A stretch of DNA of 64,000 nucleotides. Origin: Parus major (Eukaryota; Chordata; Aves; Passeriformes; Paridae). The notes beneath the pieces were generated by a model. The model was not told the origin of the DNA and searched no databases. It saw only the letters and a list, made by a program, of their open reading frames with translations. Each line of letters starts with the position of its first letter. Within the stretch, counting starts at the first letter, position 1. Below are positions 12,041 through 57,800 of this stretch, in pieces. The stretch covers positions 31,088,896-31,152,895 of the forward strand of contig NC_031799.1 of assembly GCF_001522545.3 (NCBI RefSeq). Direction: 5' to 3'. Both the position numbers and the translations under genes were made by a program.

Positions 12041-14664
12041 ATTATTCACTACTGAATTGTATCTTGCCTTTTAAATAATTTTGTCAACTGTTCACAGTGT
12101 ATGCAGTGTTCATTGTGCCCTTTTTTTTTTTTTTTAGTATCATTCTGTTACTGTAAGTAATGTTTTCTTTTTAATTAAAACGTGGCAAATTTGTAGTTCC
12201 TAATCTCTTTTTAAACTGAAAATCTGTCAAGACAGGATATTCTTTTTTATTAAAGTCTTCTGGAATTAAGAGGATGTTAGCAGAGATCTTTGTTGTTTAG
12301 GAAAGTTAGTGCTAACTGCTTTTCTTTTGGAAACTTCACCTAGTTCTGGTTGGGGGAATACAGCCTATTCTGACAATTCAGATACAAAAAAGTAACAAAC
12401 TGAATTCCGTTCAGGTCCTCTAGCTGCAGATCTGCCAGTGCTGACTTGATTATCTTAGATGTCTTAAAACAAAGGTATCTGAAGCACTTGAAAGACTCCA
12501 CTAATCATTCCCTTATCTTACTGCTTTCTGATGGTGTATAAAGTCATATTTAAATAATAATATAAATCCATTTGTTTTTTAGGAACAACAAAATTTTTTT
12601 TTTCCTGTCTTGTAAACCAGCCAGCTGTTGGCCTGTGTATTTTAATGAAACAACCACTTGTAAAAGCAGGTGGTGATAGTTCTCTTAACCTTCAGGAATC
12701 TGCAGAAAAGGGAGTGCTCTGCCATCACAACTGTGAAAGTCCAGCTGCTGGGGCTGGGCTGCTTTGTGGTGCTGCAGCAGCTGCTTTAAATGTCCTTCAC
12801 TATGCAGCTCTGGTTGCAACTTTTGCAACTTCAGCATGTGCCTCTTCCAAGTTGCTACTCCTTATTTTTCCCCTATCTCCGCCTCTTTCAGCTGTCTGCC
12901 ATAAATATACAGGCTTCCCAATCCTCTTCAGTATTGGATTTGGTATCATACAGAGAGCTAGCTCGAGTTCTAAAGCAGCAATCAGTAGGGTTTTTTGTGG
13001 GGGGGGAATTTTTTTTCTTTAGATGTAGAGAAAAGGCAAAATGTGACTTGACTCTTCCATTAAGTTGATTTGCCTCAAATAATGCTGTCTCTCACACAAC
13101 CCATTTATCTTCTTAATTAAATGTTAAGGTCAAATATATTTAAAAATTGGTGTCCCAGCAGATAAAGAAATTTTAGTGGGCCAGTCCCATGCTTCCAGTA
13201 AGGCAGAGAGAAGCTAGTCACAGTCTGAGTGTAGGAGTTGAGAGCATTCAATGCTTAACTACAGAACAGAGAAGAATCATTAGAAGCTTGCTGTTTGTAT
13301 GATGTCGTCCTATTTCATATTCAGTGATTCATCTTAACTGATAAAACAAAACTTAACTGATGGAACAAAAAGGTTACACTAAGTCATAGGTTTTAAAGAT
13401 CCCAGAAGCTGTGATGGGACAACTGGGTCTGGTCTTGATTTGGTAAGTCTTTCTGAATGAGTCCTCTTAGTGAAATCCAGCATTGCATAATGGGCCCGTT
13501 TGTAGCTAAATCTCTACAGCTGGATATTTGTTTCAGCAACTTATTAAATGCTATGAGTGTCTTCATGATGAAAATGACCAAGCAAGCATATTATTTCATG
13601 ACAAAAAATGAGAAAAAAAATCTTCTTAATGATCCCGTGTCTCTGTGTTGCTAGTGGAATCTCAAAAGCATTAACCTGAATCTGTGGTTAGCTTTTGGAT
13701 TTGATTTTTTTTATGAAACGCTCAGTGATTATGCAGTATAATCCTTTACAAGTTATTTCAGACTTCCCAAATGTATTGCAGATTCTCTCCCTAAAGAAAG
13801 TTTTTGCCTTGTTGACAAGGTGATACAAAACTCTCTTTCTTGTATTGAGGAAGAGGTGAAGTCCCTCTGATTTTACTGTGAGTAAAACATGATTGATATA
13901 GACAGTGATATAGCACTTCCCAGTGCTATCCAGGCACTTGTAACATTACCACAGGAGTCCCCTGTGTACTTGAATGATGAGCAACTCAACAGGGCTGCAC
14001 AATACTTTAAGCTGTAGTAAACTTCATTCTTGAAGTAGAGATGTTATTATTAAAGTTAACTCTGCTTTAAATTTTGTGCGTAGCTGTGTTTTCTTTCTTG
14101 AGAAAGAATCAGTCTTATTCCTTGTAAGACTTTAAGTGACTCCCCAGTCAGTCTCAGCTCTTATGCTTGTTTCTTTCAAGAGACACAGTTTAGGGCCACT
14201 TAGGCATCTTTCAAGATGAGATGACCCTTTTTGCAGTCTTACCAGACTTTGTGAATTTAGGTTATTTCTGATTTGGCAGTAAATTTAGGTAGTAAATTTA
14301 GGCAGCAAAAGCCCAAGCAGCTGTATGGACAGAATGATTGCATCACACAATCAGGACCTTCATCTCTGGATCCAATTTCAATTAGCGGCTTGAAGCAGTG
14401 TCAGGGTGACCCATTATCTCTGAAACAGTTGTGACAGATGAGTTAGCTTATAGATACTTGTGTGAAAACTAGGTGGATCTGGCAATTCAGTATCCTTGTC
14501 AAATATACAGTATCTTTTTTTTTTCCTTTTTTTTTTTTTTTTTTTTAATAAGGTTTGATTAAAAGAGATGGTCAAAATTGAGAAATGGTCGAAATTGAGA
14601 AATGCTCTATGTGAGGATCTCCAGTAACATCTTCAGAGAAAAATCTTTCAAGGGTAAAAGTGTA

Positions 14665-14700
<36 letters not shown>

Positions 14701-15190
14701 AGGTTTGATTAAAAGAGATGGTCAAAATTGAGAAATGGTCGAAATTGAGAAATGCTCTATGTGAGGATCTCCAGTAACATCTTCAGAGAAAAATCTTTCA
14801 AGGGTAAAAGTGAAAGTTGTTTGAGTTTCTTGAGGTTTCAATAAAAACATCTTATAAGATGTATTCAATAAGATGTTTCACTAAGTGTCTTATGGCTAGC
14901 TGGAATGTGGAAATCCACAAAATCCAGCATTTAATAACTAACCTATATTTGTAAGCTAAATGAGACTGCTCCTTATCTGATGGTCAAGCTGTACAGCCAT
15001 GTCAGTTATTCCCCTTAACATCAGTCTGTCGTGAAGTGCTAGAGATTGCAAAAAGTCACAGTCTCTGGAGGCCAGTCATTGTGGCCATCTGCCAAAGACA
15101 GTTTCATACTGGAGCTGCCATGGCGATTGAACTCGCAGGTTTAACTTCAGGTATTGTCTTCAAGATCTGAAAGCTATTGAAACACAGGAG
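12041..15190. other. intergenic, SNAPC3 to PSIP1 (convergent)
   Basis: AT-rich non-coding sequence without recognisable genes. The open frames near 12,645-13,068 show no domain or codon signal. The only clear structure is the tandem duplication at 14,511-14,812. Confidence 0.6.
14511..14812. repeat. 150-bp tandem duplication with poly-T head
   Basis: Copy 1 is 14,511-14,662 and copy 2 is 14,663-14,812. Each begins tatc plus a long T run and continues with the same ~116 bases, from taataaggtttgatt to agggtaaaagtg, with no difference seen. Only the T run differs: it is interrupted by cc in copy 1 and is pure in copy 2. Inside each unit a 17-base segment (atggtcaaaattgagaa / atggtcgaaattgagaa) is itself duplicated. 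Confidence 0.95.
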
Positions 15191-17090
15191 CAGGCAACCT
15201 CAAAATGTCAGAAGCCAACCTGGCAAAGGAGGAGGCCAGGTTAGCTGGGTAGGGATATTCTTTCTCAGTCCAGGCAGAACACGAGTGTGCTTGGTGAAGC
15301 AAGGCCAGGGGAGGAATATGGAGATGGTGCTCCCCACTGTAGAGAGAACGTTTGTGGTCAAAGCTCAACTGGGGTTGAAGCGTTCAAATATATCAATAGC
15401 AAAAGGCAGTGCAGAAAAGACATTGCCCCTCATCTACAGGATGAGGATGGTCACCTCACCAACAGGGAAATAGACAAGTCAGAGATGTTAATGCTTTCTT
15501 TGCCTCTCTTCAGCATGGGTTATGGGGTGCCAGTGTCCTGAGCTGGAGGACCGGGACCGTGAGAATGATCAGCTCCCAGTGGACCTGCAGGATCTGCTGG
15601 GTCTGTTTTAAGTGTTTGGGGCTTGATGGAATTCATCCAAGAGTACTCAAAAGAGCTGTCTAATGTCACTGCAAGGTCTCTCAATGATTTTTGAATGGTT
15701 TTGGAAATTTGGAGAGGTCCCAGTCAACTGAAATCTGGCTAACATTGTCCCAGTTTTCAAGAAGGGCAAGAAGGATGACCCTGAAAACTACAGACCTGTC
15801 ATAATTTCACTGACTGGTAAAATTATGGAGCAGGTTATTCTGTGAGTTCTTGAAAACACCTGAAGGACAACGCAGGTTTCAGTCAGAACCAGCACGGCTG
15901 CATGACAGGAGAGTCCTGCTTGTCAACCTGATTTCCTTTTATGACAAGGTAACACGTGGTTATTCAATGGGAGACAGAACACATAATCTTTTTGGATTTC
16001 AATAAAGCTTTCAATACTGTCTTTCACAGTATTGAAAGCTTTATTTCAGTATCCTCCTGGAAAAAAGTGTCCTATGCACAATGCAGCGAATGCCTCTGGA
16101 AATGGGTGAGCAAGTGGCTCATGGGTTGGGCATGGGGGGTTTCAGTGAATGGGGTGACAGCAGACTGGTGACCTGTCACTGCTGGGGTTCCACAGGGCTC
16201 CATCCTTGGCTCTGTGCTCTTCATCCTTTTAACAACCTCGATGCAGAACTTGAATAGTAAGTTTGCCAATGGTATTAAACTGGGAGCAGCTATTGACTCC
16301 CTCAAGGGCAGAGAGGTCTGGCAGAGACTGTCATAAAGTGGGAAGGCTGGACAATCACCAAACATATGAAGTTCCGTAAAGAAACCCTGGATGTATGGAC
16401 AGACTGGGAAATGAGATGCTGGGAAGCAGTGTCAGGAAAGGGACCTGGGGGTCCTGGTCAGTGGAAAGCTGAACATGAGCCAGCAGTGCCCTGGCAGTCA
16501 GGAGGGGCAACCCTGGCCTGGGGGGCATCAGGCACAGCATCACCAGTGGGGCAAGGGAGGGGATTGTCCTGCTCTGCTCTGAGCTGGGGCAGCCTCATCT
16601 CCAGTGCTGGGGGCTGGTTTGGGCATCTCAATATGAGAAAGACATGAAGCTGTTAAGATTGTCCAAAGGAGAGCAATGAGGTGAAGAGTCTTAAGGGGAA
16701 GCTGTATGAGTGGCAGCTGACCCCACTTGATCTGTTCAGCCTGGAGGAGACTGAAATTAGACCTCATCAGAGTCTACAACTTACTCATGAGGGGAAGAGG
16801 AGGGGCAGGCACAGATCTCTGCGACCAGTGACAGGTCCTGGGGAAAAAGGCCTGAAGTTGTGTCAGGGGAGGTTTAGGTTGGATATTCAGTAAAGATTCT
16901 TCACCCAGAGTTGGGCACTGGTACAGCTCCCAGGGCAGTGGTGACAGCACCAGCCTGACAGAGCTCAAGAAGTGTTTGGACAGTTTGTCAGGCACATGGT
17001 GAGTCTCTTGGGGTGTCCTGTGCAGGGCCAGGATTGGGACTTTGATGATCCTTGTGGGTCCCCTTCAACTCAGCATTGTTTGATGTGTAG
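15190..17090 (+). mobile_element. CR1 LINE, long copy with reverse-transcriptase remnants
   Basis: Reads as CR1 ORF2 from about 15,190. Degenerate reverse-transcriptase text includes 'aacattgtcccagttttcaa' followed by gaagggcaag, then 'gaaaactacagacctgtcat', and a region around 15,990 encoding DFNKAFNTVFHS (the catalytic-core neighbourhood of CR1). The 3' UTR type tail 'ggtttaggttggatattcag' lies near 16,870 and the copy ends about 17,090. The frames are broken by stops and indels, so it is inactive. A fold-back insertion interrupts it at 16,001-16,045. Confidence 0.88.
16001..16045. repeat. perfect 20-bp inverted repeat inside the CR1 copy
   Basis: Arm 1 is 16,001-16,020 and arm 2 is 16,026-16,045, separated by the 5-base loop ctttc. 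The arms are perfect reverse complements (aataaagctttcaatactgt). Confidence 0.97.
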
Positions 17091-17396
17091 TCTTAAGAGT
17101 CTTAAAATCCTAATTTCTAACCTGGCTGTCCTCTTTCAAATACCACACAGAAGTTGTTCTAATACTTTGACTGAGTCTGTGTTTCAAGAAACACTCTTCA
17201 GAGAGTTTTGTGCCTGTTCTATTCCATTTCATGCCTCCAGGAATTAAAATGCTGTATCAGGCTTCTGTTAAAATTCTAGTTAGAGGTCCCCAAGTTAATG
17301 CCAAAGCACTAAAATCAAAACAGTACTAAAATCAGACTCAGGTTTTTCCTATGAATGGTTCTGTCCATACAAAGATGACTTAGTCAGTTCAAAATT

Positions 17397-18090
17397 CTTT
17401 AATTCCATATATCATTCAAGACAGTGTTTTCCAACCATTCTGCATCAACAGGTTCTGTGAGAACGCCACACTTCGTTTCAGTATACTTACTATACCAAAA
17501 GCAAACCATAAGTCACATTGCAGTAAATTGGCACAACGCGTTTTGCAAGAACAGAACTAAACTTATTTTAAAAAAACCAAAGTGACATATACTCATACAT
17601 TAGCATTATAACAGCTAGAAAAATGCCGCTTTCAACTCCTACAAAACACAGTGAAAAGACATCCCCAACAAGAGTTGAAAAGCTGCACAAACAGAGGTCA
17701 GTATCATAGGAAGAGAGGAAATTTTATACAAATGAAGCAACTGGAGTTATAAGTATTTACACTTTTTCCTGCTATTAACTAGACAAACATACAGTAGTAA
17801 GTTAAAAATAGACTACACTCTAAGTCCTGTAACATGTAAGCATTTTCTAACTGGGAATTTCATCTTCTGAAATGTGTTACCTGTTAATACTGGATATAAC
17901 TATTGGCAAAAGTGTTTAAATACTTTTAAACCAAGATTAAAGGGGCTTTTATTCCACAAAATTTAACTTCAAAATACTATGCTTATAAAATTATTTAGAA
18001 TTTCAGCAGTCTATAGATTTCAAATGCAAAACTTAACAATCCTCTTTAACTTGTAATTAAAAAAACCCAAACAAGAAGACTTTAGTGATG
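17397..18090 (-). other. PSIP1: PSIP1 3' UTR (approximate extent)
   Basis: AT-rich, non-repetitive sequence after the stop. Possible polyadenylation hexamers on the minus strand are AATAAA (17,953-17,948) and the AATTAAA-like site (17,403-17,397). Which is used cannot be told. The long CR1 copy ends about 300 bases further on. Confidence 0.5.
17948..17953 (-). terminator. PSIP1: candidate PSIP1 polyadenylation signal
   Basis: Minus-strand AATAAA 138 bases after the stop codon. A short 3' UTR would result, and longer ends are possible. Confidence 0.4.
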
Positions 18091-51635
<33,545 letters not shown>

Positions 51636-52080
51636 TTACCGACGAAAAGCCCTGTTGCCGCCAGGAGAGCCGGGTCGAAAGAAGGAAAGGCTCTGCGCCT
51701 CCAGCAACCACGGAGGCACTGTCAGCCACACGAGGTGCCTGCCGCTCGCTGCCGGGATAAACACACCGGGGCGGGGGAGCGCAGAGAAGGGCAACACAAG
51801 AAGGCACGTCAGCAAGGGCGGGTGGCTCCTGGCTGGGGCACGCTGTGCCGTGCCCGCCTTTCACCCCTGCAAAGAGACCCCCTGGGCACTCTGCAGCTTC
51901 AGCCTCCGCCCGCGGGCAGGGCCAGGCCGCCCCCGGCCAGGAGAGCCACTCACCACCTTGTCCCGATCTCCCCCACCCCGACCGGACACTCGCCCCCTCA
52001 CGCACGCGGGCACGATGGCGCGAGAGCGCTGCAGGGGGGCATGAGGGGGAAGGGAGGGGGCGCGCGGAAAAGAAACTCCG

Positions 52081-52190
52081 CCCGGCCGCCCTCCTCTCCT
52101 CCATCCATCCCTCCATCCCTTTTTCTCTCGCTCTCTCTCTCCCTCTTCCCCCTGACCCCCCCTTCCGCTCTCTGTCTCTCCCCAACCCGC
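52081..52190. repeat. polypyrimidine tract in the PSIP1 island
   Basis: About 100 bases of nearly pure C/T on the plus strand, including ctctccatccatccctccat and a (CT)n stretch at 52,126-52,140. The PSIP1 template/coding relation makes it purine-rich in transcripts. Confidence 0.75.
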
Positions 52191-52561
52191 CCGCCTGCCG
52201 CTTCACCAGCGTTGGTGCAGCACCCCACTACCAATCGCGCTGGCGCCCGGCCCGCCGCCCGCCGCGGGAAACACGGCCGCGCCGCCTCCTCCCGCCAGAG
52301 CGCCGCTACCACCCGGCACACCGCACCGGGACGGCCAGGGAGCTCCGGAGCGCCTGCGGGGACTCGACCAGCGCCCCGCCGTCAGACAGACGGCTTGGCT
52401 CTCGCCTCCACACCTGGGGGAATGCGGGCAGCCACGAGAGGAAAGAGCCCGCCGGACTGAAGCAGAGTTGGTGAAAGGAATGGGAAAAGCCTCGTTCGCT
52501 CTCCCCGCAGTCGGAAAAGTGGTTCGTTCCTCCCCCTGTGGGGGCGGAGCGGCCGCGGCGC

Positions 52562-52625
52562 CGCGGGTGGGAGCGGAGGAGGACGGGGAGGAAGAAAAGA
52601 GGAGGAGGAAGAGGAGGAGGAGGAG
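52562..52625. repeat. GGA-rich polypurine tract
   Basis: Repeats of gga/gag on the plus strand (ggaggaggaagaggaggagg). This purine-only run in the PSIP1 upstream island has G-tracts able to form non-B structures. Confidence 0.8.
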
Positions 52626-52670
52626 CCGCGGCGGCGGCGCGGCTGTGGGACCACCCTTGGCCGCGGCGGG

Positions 52671-52707
52671 AGCCGAGCCGAGCCGAGCTTAGCCGAGCCG
52701 AGCCGAG
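52671..52707. repeat. GAGCC pentamer repeat
   Basis: Seven near-perfect copies of agccg in tandem, with a single interruption (gagcttag). A small GC-rich pentanucleotide array. Confidence 0.85.
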
Positions 52708-52934
52708 GCAGCCGCGCGCGCGGGCGGATGGGCCGTGTGCAGCCACTGATCGGCTGGCGTGGTTAATGAGCACCAGCCTCCTTCGCAAAGCGGGCGAGTG
52801 CCACTGTCCCCGCGGGGCCCTTTGTGTGTCTAACGCCTCACGAGCCCTGGTAGAGGGCCGTCCCCTTGCCGGGCTTCTCATCCCTTTCTGCTGCCGGCCC
52901 CAAAGATGCCCGTGTTCGACGGGTACTCCCCATC

Positions 52935-55090
52935 CACTTGCTTGATGTCTTGACTTCCCCAAGCATGCAACAACCCAAGGCCGATTTATTTTCTTAAGTG
53001 TACAACAGAGTCCTTACCTGCTACTTACCCCCTGAACTTCTGGGTTTGGTCGAGGTTTTCTGTGGTTTGGTCGATTGGTTTTGTTTTCTAGGATTGTTAC
53101 TAATTTAGACTATGTTACTCTCCTTGTCCTCTGTATCTGTTCTCTCCTGGTTTGTTTATCAACCCGCACTAAGCTTCCTCTTCGCCTAGCATTTCAAGCC
53201 ACTGTGCCTTCCCCTCCTGTTTCTATCAGCTGATCTCCTTAATGAGTGCATCAGCCACTGCCAGCCTCCCCACAAATACCTTTCTTCAAAGTGAAGACCT
53301 CAAAACCAGATATAAACACACAACCTTCCTTCCTTCTGATGGTCTGCCTGTCCTGTTGTATATAATTATAAATCTGCATCAAAAATTAGCTGGCCTGTGA
53401 TTTTAGTCCTGTGTGATGGCCCACACAACACCACCTGCAAGTCATAGTATGTCTGTGCTGTACAACGGGTGCCCAATCCAACAGAAAGCTGTAAAATTAC
53501 TCCTTACACTCTTTTACCAGAGCAGACCTAGCCATTTAGTGCTCAAGTTTTCATCCTTGATGTGTGAGTCTGATGCACAAGTTTTACAGGTCAGTTTTCT
53601 GCTGGCTGCCCTCTGTGCTACTTGAACATAAAGGTAAATCCTTGTGAAAAGAATCATCTTAACCCTTTCAGTTTTGATACTGAAACTCGAGTCAGGGCCA
53701 AAACACCCACTGCAGTTGCCACAGAACAGATTGTGATTTGTTCTAGGTTCTCTCCTCCTTAAATTAAAAATATTGCTTTATAAACTTTATCTGTAGAATT
53801 TCACACCATCTGTGTCAAGCAATATCAGACTACAATTTTCTGATGGCTTAAGTAAAATTTTTTTTTATTTCCTCGGAGGTAGCAAAGTTCATATCCCTGA
53901 CATCAATTTTCTCATACAAAAATAGAAAATCATCAGTATATTAAGACAGATATAAAACTTTCTTCCTATGTAAAAATGAATGATCATTTGGGGTGAAAGT
54001 CCCCGTCCCTGGAGGTATTTAGAAGACATATAGATGCAGCACTTAGGGACATGGTTTAGCAGTGGCCTTGGCAGTGCTGGGCTAATGATAGGACTCAATG
54101 ACCTTAGATGTCTTTTCCAACCTAAATAATGTTCTGTGGTTCTGTATATGCGATATATTTTTCAGTGTGGGAGGAAGGAAAGGTGTTTGTTTAACTACAT
54201 GCATGCAGCAGCACTGATGTCGTTAGAGTAATTTTTGCTTATCAATGTAAAAAAGAGTGTGTGGAACATTTTGGGCTGATAAGCTAATATTACTAGTTAA
54301 TAATTCCTAAGTTTTTATACTGCCAAAGCCCATCACATAATTAGAATATGATGCTAAGTCTCTGTTTCCTTTCATATTATCACATAATTTATATATTTCA
54401 ATTTGCTGAGGTAATTTTTCCTATTAATTTTTGACTACTCATCAGACAACAGCAGAGGACATCCCCTTCACTCTGTATTTTTGATCAAAAAAACCCCAAC
54501 CATGCTGTTATTAAGAGAAATTAATCAGATCTATTTTTGTGAATCTGGGCAAAGAACTTATTTGATTTTGCACAAGACATTTAAAATAATTGCATGATGG
54601 AGAAGCAGAAAAACCCAGTATCAGTAAAAGCCAATTATAGAAATCAAGTCAGAAACTATAAATTAAGTTTTGAGACTTTATCTCAGAGGGTGAAAATATT
54701 ACAGAGTTTTTTTTCCTTTCATTAAAACTTCATTTTTTTACCTTGAAGGATATACCACTGACATGTTATTGCTATTGTCCACTTTTCTAGGGTATGGTGG
54801 GGTGGATTTTATTCGCTCACTCTCTTATGATGTTATTGTTTGACATCATGTGTTTACATCGAGTCTTGAAATCTCTCAGTTGAGATGTTTCAAAGAACCT
54901 TTCCCTTTGCGCAGTGGTAACTTTGTAACCAGTCTCCCAAAACATATTTTTTCCCCTCAGAATCAAGATAAACATTCAGTTTGCTTCTCTTGACAAGCTC
55001 ACTGAAGAATGTGCTGCCCCGAATCCGAGGACATGCAGATCTCAATCTGGCGCTCATGTCAATCGGTCATTTTAATTTCCCACATGCATT
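52935..55090. other. intergenic, PSIP1 to CCDC171 (divergent)
   Basis: Sequence between the two CpG islands. One CR1 fragment near 54,000. No gene recognised. Confidence 0.6.
53995..54145 (+). mobile_element. CR1 LINE 3' end
   Basis: 'ccccgtccctggaggtattt', 'gcagtgctgggctaatgata' and 'ggactcaatgaccttagatg' followed by 'cttttccaacctaaataatg' are CR1 3' blocks. The end is ttctgtggttctgt. Confidence 0.85.
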
Positions 55091-55104
55091 TCATATTTTC
55101 GGAG

Positions 55105-55440
55105 GTGAGAAGGCCCAGGACGCGCCCGGGGCCGCTGGCGCGGGCGCTGTGCGCGGGGCTGCGCGCGCCGCCGCGCCGCCCGCTGATGACGTTGCTCCGC
55201 GGCCGGAAGTTGCCGTTGGGAAGGCGCTCCGCGCCGGCCGCGTCCCTGCTGGCGGCACCTGGAAACGGCGCGGCGCTTCCCGGCGCTTCCCGGCTGCCCG
55301 GAGCGGCCTCGGGGTGCTGCTGCTGGAGCTCTGTTCTGACCTTGTTCCCTCAGCCCTTCCTGCCAGGTAAAGCGCCGAAGCCGCCGACACAGCGTGCGCT
55401 CAGGCTGCGCCGCTCCGGCGCCAGCGGAACGAAGGGATGC
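55105..55440 (+). promoter_or_regulatory. CCDC171: CpG island promoter of CCDC171
   Basis: Sharp CpG-rich block. It contains a CRE-like TGACGT (55,187-55,192) and an ETS-type CCGGAAGT (55,203-55,210), spaced 10 bases apart. Both are common in CpG-island promoters and match a start site near here. Orientation and gene assignment come from the downstream exons. Confidence 0.7.
55250..55366 (+). other. CCDC171: CCDC171 5' non-coding exon (tentative)
   Basis: A good donor, CCAG|gtaaag, lies at 55,366/55,367 in the island. The next exon with an in-frame start is at 58,419. The 5' end of this exon is unknown and the left coordinate is only a guess. Confidence 0.4.
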
Positions 55441-55599
55441 TGCTACTTTGGTTTTCTGCTTGCTTAAAATTTTTCAGCCTGCGTTAGTGAAAAGCTAGTG
55501 GTTCGTTTAGCCGAAACTGATGAACTTTTATAGGTTGCAGCACAGGTGTGGTAGTTCCGCCCGCCTTTGCGTGTTTTAAATTGGCGCATCTTAGTTAGA

Positions 55600-55816
55600 T
55601 GTAGTTTGCTGGAGGGGACTTCAGAGATCCATCAGTTGCATTCCTTTACCGTGGGCAGGGTCACCTCCCGCCAGACCAGGCTGCTCAGAGTTCCATCCAG
55701 CCTGGCCTTGAACACTGCCGGAGGTGGGGCATCCACAGTTTTTCTGAGCAACCTGTTCCAGTGCCTCACCACCCTCACAGTAAAAAATTCCTTCTCCACA
55801 TCCAGTCTAAATCAAT
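55600..55816 (-). mobile_element. CR1 LINE fragment
   Basis: 'ccatccagcctggccttgaa', 'gagcaacctgttccagtgcc' followed by 'tcaccaccctcacagtaaaa'. This is CR1 3' UTR in reverse, in CCDC171 intron 1 just downstream of the promoter. Confidence 0.9.
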
Positions 55817-57029
55817 GGCCTTCATAAAGTTAGTTAAGCATATTCAGAACTTAGTGAGGAGAATGTGACACAAGTTTTGTAAGTAACATCCATCAAACGT
55901 ATTACCTCGTCAAGCAAAACTTAACTATTTTGTTTGATTTGTTTGATTGTGGAGCTCTTAGGAGCCACTCCATGCCCAGTAATTTTTTTTCCCCCTAATT
56001 GAAATAGCATGCTTTTGGAGTGTATGCATTTGTGTTCTAGTAAACTATGTATGTGCATCTCAGCAGAGAAATGTATATTCAAAATCATTAGCATTCCCAT
56101 AAAACAGTCATTAGATATTCCCTGTTTCCCTTCCCCCTCCCAAGGTTATTACAAGACTTAGAAGTAATTTCAGAAGGTTCTAAAACTTCTAGGTGGTGTG
56201 GATGTGTCAGAGGAGATTTTGCTTATGTTTTGAAATAGATTTTTTTTCTGCTGCATGTAGTTGCACCATTTTTTTCCCCCTACTATTCAGATTTTGGTAT
56301 AAAGTCAAATATATTTTTTTGGTAATCAATATTAAGAAAAGGGTGGTATGAAAAACTAGTTTCTTAGTTTTCAGAGCTATGTTTTAATGTAAAAATTTGG
56401 CACAATTGATAGAGGTATAGTTTTCTGTACTAGGATACCTCATTTTCTTTTTTATCAAAACAATTAATCTTTGTTGAGTGCAGTATTACAAGTACTTTAT
56501 CAAGATTTTCTTCTCTCCGTAAAGTTAAAGCTTTCAGTGTGCAAGTCGCCAATAATTTAATGCAACTTAATATGTGCCTAGAAATTATACCATAGTCTAT
56601 ACGCTGAAAATGAGGTTTTCAACTATTTTCTCATTTGAGATGGAAAGAAAGCTATGTTGTTTTCTTTAGGAGTGTGATTGACTGTTGCATGGCAATTATT
56701 GTGTTTTGAATCTTATGAACACATGCACTATGGTGAATTCAAATACATAGATGTTAAAAATCACAAAGGCTCCATCTAGCTATTCTATATGAATGTACTG
56801 CTTTTCTTTAAAAGCAAAACCAAGAGAAAACCCCAAACCAAAACCTCAGAGTTTTTAGAAATAATTGTTTTTTGCTTCATTTTCTGTTAAAGTTATAGAC
56901 TGAAGCAGAAATGCATTTTTTTCTTCTCCATATTTCTAGTGCAGCAACTGGAATGAGTAAAATCAGTTTATATTAATATATTATACCAACTGCTGCCGTT
57001 GGACACCACAATATAAAAAATACATTACA

Positions 57030-57497
57030 GTTTTATTATTGAAAAGAGAGCCACAAGGTTGGTGAAAGCCTTATGAGGAATGGCTGAGGTCATTTGGTCT
57101 GTTTAGCCTACAGGAGACTGATGGGAGACCTCATTGCAGTTACAACTTCCTCATAAGGTGAAGTGAAGGGGATTATTGATCCTTCACTTGAAGATGAAGG
57201 CACTGATCCTTTTTATCTGGTGACCACTGACAGGAGTTGGGGGAATGGTCTGAAATTGTGTCAGGGGAGGTTTAGGTTGGATATTCAGAAATGTTTCTTC
57301 ACCCAGAGGGTGGTTGGGCACTGGAACAGACTGCCAGGGAACTGGTGTCAGCACAGCCTGACAGAGTCCCAGAAGCATTTGGACAATGCTCTCAGGCACA
57401 TGGTGATTCTTGGGGTGTCCTTTGCAGGGCCAGGACTGGGACTTGATAATTCTAATGGATGCCTTCCAACTCAGCTTATTCTATGATTCTGTGAACA
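57030..57497 (+). mobile_element. CR1 LINE 3' end
   Basis: 'gtctgtttagcctacaggag', 'ggtttaggttggatattcag', 'ggcactggaacagactgcca'. It ends cttattctatgattctgtga. Confidence 0.92.
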
Positions 57498-57764
57498 TGT
57501 GGCTGCAAATGAGGGATGGCAAAATGGAGTCCAGGCAAGTTTCCTGTTTTGGCCTTTAATATGGATGTCCATCTGCTATCATGTTCAAAAACAAACCTTT
57601 ATGGCTCATTAATATTGACTGTTGAATACAGCTTATGTTTCATGTTACCTTGCTTTAATTAATGAAAAGAGGTCATTAAAGAGTTTGCTGTGCAACTTGA
57701 TGTAAACAATGGATTTTTTTAAGGTCTGCATTATAAATATATTGTATATATTGATTTCTTTTTT

Positions 57765-57800
57765 ATTGTAACACTAAGTTACAATTGTAACACTAAGTTA
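57765..57800. repeat. 19-bp tandem duplication
   Basis: attgtaacactaagtta occurs at 57,765 and again at 57,784, period 19. Confidence 0.85.

Noticed and set aside
12645..13068. Open frames of 125 and 92 codons in the SNAPC3-PSIP1 intergenic region
   Set aside because: No domain, no splice or promoter context, and two overlapping frames with low-complexity alanine or leucine runs. No support beyond being open.
15956..16171. A 71-codon frame with reverse-transcriptase-like residues as a possible intact gene
   Set aside because: It is a short surviving segment of a degraded CR1 copy, interrupted by the fold-back insertion and flanked by stops.
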